60,068 bases of DNA from a virus. This document shows, one piece after another, positions 15,333 through 24,032 of the stretch (positions within the stretch are counted from its first letter, which is position 1; the number at the start of each line of letters is the position of its first letter). The notes beneath the pieces are model-generated. The model saw nothing but the letters and a program-made list of their open reading frames with translations, searched no databases and was not told the origin of the DNA. The translations under genes and the position numbers were made by a program. Where the stretch lies: positions 1 through 60,068 of the IMG/VR virus record IMGVR_UViG_3300009509_000023; one strand, written 5' to 3'.

Positions 15333-18300
15333 ATGAGCATGATGCCGGCAGGAATCCTAATCGAGGCGAAGAAGCCTAACCCCGAGAATTTCGTCCCCGT
15401 CTTCGATTTCAGCTCGAAAGTTGTATGGGTCTGGGTGAAGAACCCCGGAGGCAAGGTTGTCGGGCCCGTAGAGGTGCCTCACAAGAACGTGAATAAGTAC
15501 GCGGGAAAACTGGGCTGGCCTGCAACGAAAATCGAGTACGTGGGGCAGATCGACCCTACCACCTATTCGTCGTGGAAGACCGACATCTTCAATCCGAACT
15601 GGAAGAGCGAGAAAGACCCTGGAGACGAGGATCCTATTGTCGGTGTGTATGCTCCGCCGGTCGTCGCTGAGCCGAAGAAAAAGAAGCCGAAAGGGGCGTC
15701 CAAGGCGTTTCTGCAAGGGCTTGCTTCTCTCTCAGAGCCCGAGCACCCCAAAGAATTCACGCTCACGGGTAAAAAGGACCCGAACGGGCATCCGACGGTC
15801 ATAAATAGTGAGACAGACGAGACTTTCACCGTTCTTCCGAGCGGAGGGTACGGGAAGTGGGAGGACGAAGAGGGAGTTTACTACATAGCGAAAAAATCGA
15901 AGGAAGGCTGGTCCATCCACCTCGATTCCCCGGTGTACGCGCCAGAGGATGTGGTTCTGAAAAAGGAGCCAGAAGCCGCCAAGGAAAAGACCCCTGAAGA
16001 GTTCGAGCTGCCGCCTAACTACTCCGTGTCCAAAGTGGACCCGGACTACGTGATGGCCAAGACTCCGGATGGGACGGAGGTACAGTGGATCAAGATCCTC
16101 AATATGTGGGTCCACGCGGACAACCCGACGAAAGAGCATGACCCGTTGGAGGCCGCTCACACGCCCGAGAAAGCTCCGGAGCCGGAGACGAAGAAGGGGC
16201 AGCCGTCGACGAAGAAGCCGCCACAGAAGGCCGTAGTGGCCTCGGAACCGGAAGAAGAGCCGGCTCTCCTCAAATACACCGGACACGTCGATCCGAACGG
16301 CTTCCCGCTTGTCAACGAATACGATGAAGTAGATGAAGATGAGATTGTGAATATCGAGCTGACGCTTCTTCCAGATGACAGAGCAGCTAGGTGGCGCTCA
16401 TCTTACGGGGACTACCTCCTGTACGAGTATGACCCACACGAGGGCTACATATTTTCGTTATCTGGGGAGACTATGCTCCCAGAGGACGTGAAAGCGTTGA
16501 TGAAGAAGCTGTCTCTGACAGTGAAGAATGGGAAGTACCACAAAGTCTCCTATGCCGGAGCAGAGAAGCCGGAGACACCGAGCTACCAAGTTCCTCTTCC
16601 TGGCCACTGCAAACTCATCGGAAAGAAGGACGCCAACGGCCTTCAGATGGTCGAGACCGTCCCTGAAGATGAAGAGGACGAGGATGTGAAAATCCTGTCC
16701 CTGCTCCCGGACAGCCGTCTCGGGGAATGGGACGAGCAGACCAAGAAGTACCAAATTTGGTCGTGGTTCGCGATCATGGGCTTCTACGACTACTACCCGA
16801 CGCAGCCCTCTGTCTTTGTGGGGCTGAAAGAAGTTCAGAAGCTGATAGCTCAGGTTCCCGCGCCCGCTCCCACGCCGGAGCAGGTTCCGCCTCCACCGCC
16901 ATCCATGCCATACGGAGACTCGAAAAAGAAGTGGTCTTCGAAAGAATTCAAGGCTCTCCAATTCCTTATGAGTCATACGCCGCATTTGAAGGGATACGAT
17001 GTGCAGCCCTACTCGGATCCCAACGGAATGGTGTGGCTGAAAGATAAGCACGACGGCGCGAATCGTACTCTTCTCCCGACCCTAGCAGTGGCTGTTTGGA
17101 ACGGGACAACGTATGAAGCCGTGTCTCCGGACAATTATGGCCTCGTGCATAAGGGAGATTTATTCACGGTCGAGCAGGCCAAAGCACTCAAGGGGAAGGT
17201 CGAAGCGCTCAAAAAAAAGGCAGGCGAGCAAGGTCTTCTCAAGCCGACGGGAGAGACGGACCCGAACGGCTATCCGATCGGCGAGTACAAAAGCGGCACC
17301 TACACCATGCTGCCGGACAATCAGGTCGGAATATGGTTGAACGACAAAGGGTTGTACTCGATCTACGAACTCGATCCAGAGGACGGTTACTATCACCCAA
17401 CATCGAAGGAGTGGCTGGTTCCTGGGAAACACGCTTCGGTAGCCACTGCAAACATATCAGGACTCGATTTAGCTCAGGTGAAGGATAGTGATGGTAACGT
17501 TGCTATTGTTCTACCACACGGGCTGTTTGTCGCTCCGACTCTCACAGGCCCGCACGCAGGACAGTTTGTTCTACAGGCGGTTGACCCGAAAACGAAGCTA
17601 TTCACTCCTACGGATAAAGCTGTATCACCTCAACAGATCAAAGCCGCTTTGGGCGATGCTGACTTCGATGACATGGCGTACAAGTCTCTGAAGCCGACCG
17701 GAGAGGTGGATATCAACGGGCTTCCCACCTACAAAGTGGTGAAAGGGGCGGATGCTGGGAAAAATTTCTCGTTGCTGCCGGATGGGTGGTTTGCGAGTTG
17801 GAGACCGAAGAAGAACGCCTACGTCAAGTTCCAGTTCGTTTCGCTATCGCCCGAATACGACGACTATTGGGAGCCCACAGATAAGTGGGTGCAACTGAGC
17901 GATCTCGACGCTATGTATTTGAAGCAGAGTGAGGTGTCGATTTTAGGTGGCGAAGAAGGCGCGGAAGAGGAAGAGCCCGAGGAGGTCCCAGAGCCGATCC
18001 CAGAGAAGCCTGCTCCGGTGTCGGAGCTGAGCAAAGCGCTCGAAGGAAAACTTCCTGACGTGAGCAAGTTGAAGTACCTTGGGCCCGGGTCGAAATTCGG
18101 TCTTGGTGGCGCGGGGAAGAAGGATATCTACGAGGACAAGTCGACGAAGAAGCGCTACATTTTCAAGCCGGCGTATGTCAAGGGCTCGAAAAAGGTGGAG
18201 GAGTTCCGCGCTCACGCGCAAGAGGCCGCGTCAGCTCTCGCTTTGGCGATTCGCCCAGAGCACGTCCCGGTAAAGATGGTGACCCTCAAAGGCGTTGTCG

Positions 18301-20759
18301 GGACGCTTCAACCGTGGGTGGACCTCGACCCCTCGAAAGGCACTCTCGAGGACGTTTCTCCGAAGTCTCTTACCGACCAGCAAAAGAAGGACGTGGCAAC
18401 AGATCACCTCATGGACTGGGCTCTTTCGCAGCACGACTCCTACGACGGGAACATGGTGTATTCCGCAGACGGTCATATTTTGTCCATCGACAAGGAGCAG
18501 GGCTTCAAGTTTTTCGGGAAGGATGAGCTATCGTCGACGTACAACCCGAACCCCATCGAGCCTTTTTACAACAAGTTCTGGCGCGATTTCGCCGACAACA
18601 AGATGGACTTCGATCCCAAAGTGATGAAGGACGCTCTCGATAAAATTCGAGAGATCAATCCGCAAGACTATGTCAATATGGTCCGGCCTTACGCGGAGAC
18701 CTATTTCAAAGGGGACAAGAAGGCTCAGCGCCAGTTCCTTCGGAAGGTACTCTCTCGAAAGCTCCATCTCGAGGCCGACTTCGAGGAGTTCATCACGGGG
18801 CTCTACAAAAAACGGACGAAGCAGGGTGGGAAGTTCACTTTCGACAAGGGGTGGTTGCCTACCGATGCTCCCGCTGAGCCCGGTGAAGAGGAGGAAGAGG
18901 AGAAGCTAGTCTTTACAGGTAAGAAATCCGTGAATCTCGTAACGGGAAGTGGAAATGCTATTCCTACCGAGGAGTTCCTGAAGCACTTGAAGTTCAAATG
19001 GGGAATCAAAAAATACCACGCGCACAACCCCGACACTGGTGCGGAAGATCCGAGCTATCCCTATGTCACGCTGAAAGTCGAGATTACCCAAGCCGACCAG
19101 CTGAAGCGCTTTCTGAAGAAAGCGGGTTTGAAGCCTCAGCCGATCCTGAAGGACGGCGCTACCGAGTTGACGGGCCAGTACTACTACATGACTCCGGTCA
19201 AAAAATCGGACTGGGAGAATCTGGTATTCGAGGACACGCCATATGTCACGCCTCTCGGTGGGAGCTATGGTTCGTATGATCCTACCACTGCGGAGTTTCC
19301 ACAACAGCCAGACCAACCAAAGCATTTCGGAACCACGGTTGAATTTGAACCTCCAGAAGCGAAGCCTAATGTGCAAATTCTAAATAAAAAGGCAGAGCAG
19401 CTAGCCGAGGACCCGAAAGTGAAGCAGGTGAACGGGACCGTGATTGGATTTGATGGTGGGGACGTGGAAGGGGCTAACGGCCGTCTTAGAAAGTATAAAG
19501 ACGCGAAAGGATTTTACCTACAAAAGCAGTTCAAAATGAGGAGAGAGCAGTGGGAAGATGTGAACAAGGCTCTAGAGGAGCAACCTTCGGATGAGCGAAA
19601 GTGGAAGCCTGAGAGTTTCAAGTTCTACACCGGTCCGTACAGCAAAAAGTCCGGAGCTGTGGAACTTGGAACGACTATGGTTCACAGTTCGGCAGAGTTC
19701 AATGCCTTCAAGTTTTCTTTCAAAGAGGGTGATCTGTATATAGCGAGAATCGGATCAGGCACTGCGAAGTCTTTCACCCCGTACAGCTTCGTGGCTAGTG
19801 TGGTGGCACAGATACGCGATATGAGTGTGGATGCATTGGCGACGTTGAAGAAGTGGTTGAACAAAGTAATGGATGGGCTCGGGGACAAGCTGTTCAAGCC
19901 ACCTACAAAAGCAGAGATCGAGCGGAAAAAGTTGTTCCGCTTGGCGTGGGTCTTTGGTGGGAACAAAGCCCACTCATTGAAGGCGAACAATACGACGAAG
20001 ATAGTTCGTTCTAAAGCTGAAGCCTACCTGCAAGAGCAATCGAAATACATGAAGGATGGAGGCTACACACTGGATGAGGCCCTAGCGCTGATGGAGGAGC
20101 AGGAGGTTCTTCCAGGCTATTCCACGCACGTGCTTCCGGGAAGGTGGAGAAAACTTGCACAGGGAAAGGTGTGGTTTGTACATCAGGGATTCGATTTGGC
20201 GGTTATACCGTCGATAGCTCGATCGGGGCTTCTTGGAATTCATATGCGGAATCAGCTGGGGGTCTATTCTCCATCGAAGGGCAGCTCGTTCGGAACGGAT
20301 ACAAACACCGGTGCCGGAGATCAAACGTTATGTCGTTTGGCTACATCGCAGTACGCCAGCAAGAGCCCAGAGGCGATCAACCTCTACGGGGAGTGCATCG
20401 CCGTCGTTCATCCCGAAGTGGCAGACCGATTGGACACCTATTTTTACAATGGAGACAAGTACGGAAAGTGCTGCCCGACGGCGACGGAGTGGAAACACAT
20501 CCAACCTTTGGAGGAGAAAATTCACTCCACCTATCTGGACGTGAATAACGAAATAATGTTCCGCCAGGGTATTGACGTGAGGAAAATTCTCCGCATCGTG
20601 GTAAAGAACGGAGAGCCGTATCGCCAGAAAGCTCTCAAGATATGCCAAAATGCTAATGTGACAGAAGTGAACGGAATTCCGGTGGCGGAATTCATTGTTA
20701 CCGCAAGTAACGGTCAGGAGATCTGGGATAAATACGTAAAGCCCATAGCGGGGATATGA
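15333..20759 (+). CDS. Giant multidomain protein: tandem repeats, HipA/PI-kinase-like domain, probable ADP-ribosyltransferase
   Basis: An 1808-residue protein, the largest in the window. Residues about 140-870 contain roughly seven degenerate repeats of about 80-100 residues, marked by G-x-x-D-x-N-G-x-P and a later LLPD (for example GKKDPNGHP, GHVDPNGFP, GETDPNGYP, GEVDINGLP), separated by Pro/Lys/Glu linkers. Residues about 910-1140 resemble a HipA/phosphatidylinositol-kinase fold: a Gly-rich loop FGLGGAGKK, His1034-Asp1035 with Asn1040 (HDSYDGN), and a metal-binding Asp1053 in LSIDKEQGF. Residues about 1610-1760 resemble ADP-ribosyltransferases of the DarT/Tpt1 type: FVHQGFDLAVIPSIARSGLL with His1617, and Glu1740 in NEIMFRQGIDVRKIL. 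The function is inferred: it could modify host proteins or nucleic acids. Placement among replication genes, not head genes, leaves it open whether it is packaged in the virion. Confidence 0.72.
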   Translation: MSMMPAGILIEAKKPNPENFVPVFDFSSKVVWVWVKNPGGKVVGPVEVPHKNVNKYAGKLGWPATKIEYVGQIDPTTYSSWKTDIFNPNWKSEKDPGDEDPIVGVYAPPVVAEPKKKKPKGASKAFLQGLASLSEPEHPKEFTLTGKKDPNGHPTVINSETDETFTVLPSGGYGKWEDEEGVYYIAKKSKEGWSIHLDSPVYAPEDVVLKKEPEAAKEKTPEEFELPPNYSVSKVDPDYVMAKTPDGTEVQWIKILNMWVHADNPTKEHDPLEAAHTPEKAPEPETKKGQPSTKKPPQKAVVASEPEEEPALLKYTGHVDPNGFPLVNEYDEVDEDEIVNIELTLLPDDRAARWRSSYGDYLLYEYDPHEGYIFSLSGETMLPEDVKALMKKLSLTVKNGKYHKVSYAGAEKPETPSYQVPLPGHCKLIGKKDANGLQMVETVPEDEEDEDVKILSLLPDSRLGEWDEQTKKYQIWSWFAIMGFYDYYPTQPSVFVGLKEVQKLIAQVPAPAPTPEQVPPPPPSMPYGDSKKKWSSKEFKALQFLMSHTPHLKGYDVQPYSDPNGMVWLKDKHDGANRTLLPTLAVAVWNGTTYEAVSPDNYGLVHKGDLFTVEQAKALKGKVEALKKKAGEQGLLKPTGETDPNGYPIGEYKSGTYTMLPDNQVGIWLNDKGLYSIYELDPEDGYYHPTSKEWLVPGKHASVATANISGLDLAQVKDSDGNVAIVLPHGLFVAPTLTGPHAGQFVLQAVDPKTKLFTPTDKAVSPQQIKAALGDADFDDMAYKSLKPTGEVDINGLPTYKVVKGADAGKNFSLLPDGWFASWRPKKNAYVKFQFVSLSPEYDDYWEPTDKWVQLSDLDAMYLKQSEVSILGGEEGAEEEEPEEVPEPIPEKPAPVSELSKALEGKLPDVSKLKYLGPGSKFGLGGAGKKDIYEDKSTKKRYIFKPAYVKGSKKVEEFRAHAQEAASALALAIRPEHVPVKMVTLKGVVGTLQPWVDLDPSKGTLEDVSPKSLTDQQKKDVATDHLMDWALSQHDSYDGNMVYSADGHILSIDKEQGFKFFGKDELSSTYNPNPIEPFYNKFWRDFADNKMDFDPKVMKDALDKIREINPQDYVNMVRPYAETYFKGDKKAQRQFLRKVLSRKLHLEADFEEFITGLYKKRTKQGGKFTFDKGWLPTDAPAEPGEEEEEEKLVFTGKKSVNLVTGSGNAIPTEEFLKHLKFKWGIKKYHAHNPDTGAEDPSYPYVTLKVEITQADQLKRFLKKAGLKPQPILKDGATELTGQYYYMTPVKKSDWENLVFEDTPYVTPLGGSYGSYDPTTAEFPQQPDQPKHFGTTVEFEPPEAKPNVQILNKKAEQLAEDPKVKQVNGTVIGFDGGDVEGANGRLRKYKDAKGFYLQKQFKMRREQWEDVNKALEEQPSDERKWKPESFKFYTGPYSKKSGAVELGTTMVHSSAEFNAFKFSFKEGDLYIARIGSGTAKSFTPYSFVASVVAQIRDMSVDALATLKKWLNKVMDGLGDKLFKPPTKAEIERKKLFRLAWVFGGNKAHSLKANNTTKIVRSKAEAYLQEQSKYMKDGGYTLDEALALMEEQEVLPGYSTHVLPGRWRKLAQGKVWFVHQGFDLAVIPSIARSGLLGIHMRNQLGVYSPSKGSSFGTDTNTGAGDQTLCRLATSQYASKSPEAINLYGECIAVVHPEVADRLDTYFYNGDKYGKCCPTATEWKHIQPLEEKIHSTYLDVNNEIMFRQGIDVRKILRIVVKNGEPYRQKALKICQNANVTEVNGIPVAEFIVTASNGQEIWDKYVKPIAGI
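15750..17935 (+). repeat. Array of about seven degenerate coding repeats in the giant gene
   Basis: The encoded units share D-x-N-G-x-P near the start, LLPD about 20-30 residues later, then a Trp or Tyr-rich strand. Clear units begin near nucleotides 15756, 16273, 16603, 17233 and 17689; more divergent ones lie near 16995 and 17460. The DNA is not nearly identical between units, so the array is old. Confidence 0.7.
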
Positions 20760-21157
20760 TGTCGTTGAACTACAAACAGACCTATGTGATGCACGACTAC
20801 TCCGATCCTGAGAACAAGGTGACGGTTATCGTGCTGGCTCCAAGGACGATAGATTACGACGGGATACGATACTTGCAGGTGAAGTTTCCTGCGGTAATTC
20901 CGGGGCATGGCGGCCACTCTATTCGTAATCCGATAATTCTAGAGGACAACGAAGACGGATCTGTTCGAGTAGAATCGGATGAAGGTGGAGAGTATCTGTT
21001 TCAGCTTCTCACCGTCGATCTGTTGAAGAGGTATTTTCCGGACGACGCCGCGGACCCGGAAATACTCACACCAGCTACAACAGATTCGTGGTTACGGTGG
21101 TGGTATTACCAGAATTTTGTAGATGAAGAGAGCTGGCCAGAGCATCTTGAAGTATGA
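20756..21157 (+). CDS. Hypothetical protein
   Basis: A 133-residue protein; the first two codons are both ATG and overlap the stop of the giant gene. It is beta-rich at the N-terminus (KVTVIVLAPRTIDYDGIRYL) and acidic at the C-terminus. No domain is recognised. Coupling to the 1808-residue protein suggests a chaperone or an immunity-like partner, but nothing in the sequence proves it. Confidence 0.55.
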   Translation: MMSLNYKQTYVMHDYSDPENKVTVIVLAPRTIDYDGIRYLQVKFPAVIPGHGGHSIRNPIILEDNEDGSVRVESDEGGEYLFQLLTVDLLKRYFPDDAADPEILTPATTDSWLRWWYYQNFVDEESWPEHLEV

Positions 21158-21402
21158 AAGCTCACCTAGCCATAGTCCCCTCAGATCGAGTATCAGCGTC
21201 CGAGTTCTTGTCCATTCTACGAGAGAGTGCTATCCCCGTGGAGGTAGAAGGATGGGGACGGGCAATATCCTCGGTCGAAGGTCGTGTTATTGAAGACGTG
21301 GTCGTGATTCGTCTTCCAAAAGAAGTGAGACGTAGAGTTGAAATTCGAGCCGACCTGTGCGGGATCGGAGTCCACCCCCTAAAACCTGTTGCACTTCAAT
21401 AG
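21154..21402 (+). CDS. Small hypothetical protein
   Basis: An 82-residue protein with an ATGA overlap to the previous gene. The sequence looks like a compact alpha/beta fold (SASEFLSILRESAIPVEVEG). It ends the transcription unit; the next gene has its own promoter, whose -35 box lies in this gene's last codons. The function is unknown. Confidence 0.5.
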   Translation: MKAHLAIVPSDRVSASEFLSILRESAIPVEVEGWGRAISSVEGRVIEDVVVIRLPKEVRRRVEIRADLCGIGVHPLKPVALQ

Positions 21403-21417
21403 CAAACGTGCTACAGT
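21389..21417 (+). promoter_or_regulatory. Sigma70-like promoter before the winged-helix/DNA polymerase unit
   Basis: TTGCAC at 21389-21394, a 17-base spacer and TACAGT at 21412-21417. The predicted leader of about 45 bases holds ATAGGAGAT before ATG 21471. It is one of the best promoter matches in the window and sits in one of the few real intergenic gaps. Confidence 0.6.
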
Positions 21418-21470
21418 ACCTTCATAACTTGCTGGAAGTTGCTACTTCCACCCGGATAGGAGATCGAACG

Positions 21471-21848
21471 ATGGCCGATGAAACGAAGGTAAAGAGCGTG
21501 GCCGAAGCGGTGAGACGAGCCAAGAAGGGACCGGCTAAGAAGAGGTCCTCCAAGAAGGCTCCGAAATCGAAGTCGAAGACAAAGACGAAGCTTTCTGTCA
21601 GCCAGCTGAACGAGAAGGAAGAGCTGGTCTTGTCGATCCTGAACGGGGCCGGCTCAGGCATACGGCTGATTCTCACGATTGCCGAGCTGGCCGAGACGTG
21701 TTTCAAGTCGCAAGGTCCGAAGCAGAGCAACTCGTGGGTTCGCAACTCTCTCCGTCGCCTGGTTCAACAGGGACTAGTCGAGAAGACGGATCGAGGAAAG
21801 TACCGCGTGTCCGACGCAGGCCGACGGGGGCTCGCCAAAGCAGCCTAA
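21471..21848 (+). CDS. Winged-helix DNA-binding protein with Lys-rich N-terminus
   Basis: A 125-residue protein. ATG 21471 is chosen for its GGAGA site; the longer frame to 21357 lies over the promoter. Residues 1-45 are rich in Lys, Ala and Ser, histone-tail-like. Residues 50-125 form a winged helix: ELVLSILNGAG, SWVRNSLRRLVQQGLVEKTD, GKYRVSDAGRRGL. It may be a regulator or a nucleoid-like protein made together with the DNA polymerase, which begins directly after its stop. Confidence 0.68.
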   Translation: MADETKVKSVAEAVRRAKKGPAKKRSSKKAPKSKSKTKTKLSVSQLNEKEELVLSILNGAGSGIRLILTIAELAETCFKSQGPKQSNSWVRNSLRRLVQQGLVEKTDRGKYRVSDAGRRGLAKAA

Positions 21849-23642
21849 ATGGACTACGAATTCATCACCCGTCACGAGGATCTTCCTCGCGTTGCTCAGA
21901 TTCTGAGCGACGCTCCGGTAATAGGGTTCGACATCGAGACCACGGCCCTAGATCCTCGATACGGCGACATCCGCCTTATGCAGTTCATTGTGCCCGGAGA
22001 GAAGAACAACGGGCGAGGTGACATCTACGTCATCGATCTGTTCGAGACGAAGGGGGCCGGTCCGATAGTCCAAGCGCTATCCGACACCGAGGCAGTTTTC
22101 GTGATCCACAACGCCAAGTTCGAGCAGAAATGGATGTGGTGGAAATATCGCCTTCGACTGTGGCCCGTATTCTGCTCTTTCCGTGCGAGCGCATTGATCT
22201 ACAACGGGAAGAAGGGGCTGAAGCACGACCTGGATTCTGTGGTCATTCGCGAGGTGGCGGAGAGGCCCCAGAACACGGGGCAGGGTGCGTCGGACTGGTC
22301 GGGGACGCTATCTCAGAAGCAAAAGGACTACGCCGCGGAAGACGTTCTGCGCCTTCTCATTCTTCGGAACATCCTGAAGCATAAGCTGCGAGAGTACAGC
22401 CTGTTGAAGGTCGCACTGATAGAGTTCAGGGTCGTTTTTCCGGAGTGTCGTGTGGAGCTGAACGGGTTCGCCCTCGACCGAGATCAATGGAAGAAGGTAG
22501 CTCAAGAGTACAGAATAAAGCGAACGAAGCTTCGAGAGGAACTGCTAGAAAAACTCGTACATCCTCAAGAGCAGCTGGCACTGCCGGGCATGGTCGGGGC
22601 GTGGAACATCGACTCACCGAAGCAGATGCTCGATGCGCTGCGCAAGATGGGTCTCAAAATCGAGAGCACCCGAGAGATCGAGCTAGCGCAGCACGTGTCC
22701 CGCCACCCATTTTTGAAGAAGATATTCGACTACCGACACGTGGCCCAGCGAGTGAAGACCTACGGAATGTCGTTTCTTCGGCACGTGGAGTCGGACGGCC
22801 GCATCCACCCCGACTACTATGGCCAGCTTGTCACGGGTCGATATTCCGCGAATAGAAGTTTGCAGCAGATACCTCGAGCGGCGGAGTTCCGAAGGTGCTT
22901 CACTCCGCCGCCGGGTCGGAAGCTCGTCGGATCGGACTACTCCGGAATCGAGATGCGACTGTGCGCCGAGATATCAGGAGACGAGCAGCTCACTTTGGTT
23001 TTTGTGAAGGGGCAGGACGCGCACCGAGCGACGGCGTCGGTAATCATGGAGATACCTCCCGATGAGGTAACAAAGGGTGATCGCCAGAACGCGAAGCCGG
23101 TGAACTTCGGGTTCATCTATGGAATGATGCCCGACAAGCTGGTTCTCTACGCCATGAGCAACTACGGCGTCACCATGTCTACCTCCCAAGCCAAGAAGTA
23201 CCGCGAGCGTTATTTCGAGCGCTACCAGGGCATTGCTCTTTGGCACGCCCGAGTGCTCCGAGACGGGCAACGAGAGGGCTTCTCACGCACATTGAGCGGG
23301 CGCATCCGATACCTCGACCCTAACGAATCTCATAATGAATTTTATAACACACCAGTCCAAGGATCCGGCGCCGACGCGCTGAAAATATCGCTGTCGATCG
23401 TGCAGGACGAAATCGACAAAGTGTTCGGCGTAACCCCGGCGGAAACTCCCGACGGCCCTGTGCAGATCGTCCACCACGTGCACGATGAGATCATTTTAGA
23501 AGCTGATGATGACCACGAGATGATTGCAAAGTCGGAAAATATCCTCCACGACGGGATGAAGGAGGGGATGGAGCAGCTGATGAAGCGCGTACCTACCGAG
23601 GTGGAGCCGTCGAACGGGGCTTCGTGGGCCGATATACACTAA
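21849..23642 (+). CDS. polA-like: Family A DNA polymerase with 3'-5' exonuclease domain
   Basis: A 597-residue replicative polymerase. Exonuclease motifs: VIGFDIETTALDP (about 25-37), IHNAKFE (about 87-93) and DYAAEDVLRLL (about 159-169). Polymerase motif A is DYSGIEMRL (about 364-372), motif B is RQNAKPVNFGFIYG (about 414-427) and motif C is HVHDEIILE (about 544-552). There is no 5'-nuclease domain, as in other phage family A enzymes. It begins one base after the winged-helix gene. It would extend primers made by the phage primase behind the DnaB-like helicase. Confidence 0.93.
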   Translation: MDYEFITRHEDLPRVAQILSDAPVIGFDIETTALDPRYGDIRLMQFIVPGEKNNGRGDIYVIDLFETKGAGPIVQALSDTEAVFVIHNAKFEQKWMWWKYRLRLWPVFCSFRASALIYNGKKGLKHDLDSVVIREVAERPQNTGQGASDWSGTLSQKQKDYAAEDVLRLLILRNILKHKLREYSLLKVALIEFRVVFPECRVELNGFALDRDQWKKVAQEYRIKRTKLREELLEKLVHPQEQLALPGMVGAWNIDSPKQMLDALRKMGLKIESTREIELAQHVSRHPFLKKIFDYRHVAQRVKTYGMSFLRHVESDGRIHPDYYGQLVTGRYSANRSLQQIPRAAEFRRCFTPPPGRKLVGSDYSGIEMRLCAEISGDEQLTLVFVKGQDAHRATASVIMEIPPDEVTKGDRQNAKPVNFGFIYGMMPDKLVLYAMSNYGVTMSTSQAKKYRERYFERYQGIALWHARVLRDGQREGFSRTLSGRIRYLDPNESHNEFYNTPVQGSGADALKISLSIVQDEIDKVFGVTPAETPDGPVQIVHHVHDEIILEADDDHEMIAKSENILHDGMKEGMEQLMKRVPTEVEPSNGASWADIH

Positions 23643-23705
23643 GACTTGATTTCTACCCATCTCACGATGCCACGGAGATGCTCACGAGAAAGAGGAACAG
23701 GACAC

Positions 23706-23978
23706 ATGAGCTACGATCCTTACGATGACATTCGCGCACCAAGGAGCGAGCACGAAGCCGTGGTGCTCGCGCCGCTCGAAGTCGTAGTGCAAGACGGCCG
23801 CCTGGACAAAGCGATCAAGAAGCTCAAGCGGAAGATGGCCGCGGAAGGTGTTCTAAAAGAGTTGAAGCGTCGCCGCCGAGCCATGAAGCCGAGCGCGGAG
23901 AGACGCAGGAAACAGGTCGACGCGGCAAGACGCCGGAGGAAGAGACAACGCGCCGCCGAAAAGGGGAGCAGAAAGTGA
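23706..23978 (+). CDS. rpsU: Phage-encoded ribosomal protein bS21
   Basis: A 90-residue protein that matches bacterial small-subunit protein bS21. After a short N-terminal extension (1-16) it reads LAPLEVVVQDGRLDKAIKKL, then KRKMAAEGVLKELKRRRRAM, then KPSAERRRKQVDAARRRRKR, the same order as the two helices and basic tail of bS21. ATG 23706 has GAGGAACAGGA before it. bS21 sits next to the anti-Shine-Dalgarno end of 16S rRNA and is exchangeable, so a phage copy could bias host ribosomes to phage mRNA; phage bS21 genes are known. The gene's place between polymerase and terminase suggests mid-infection expression. Confidence 0.88.
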   Translation: MSYDPYDDIRAPRSEHEAVVLAPLEVVVQDGRLDKAIKKLKRKMAAEGVLKELKRRRRAMKPSAERRRKQVDAARRRRKRQRAAEKGSRK

Positions 23979-24032
23979 ATCGATCTCACCAGTACTAGCC
24001 CTTCCTGCCAGGTTCCACTATGATAGTCAGTG

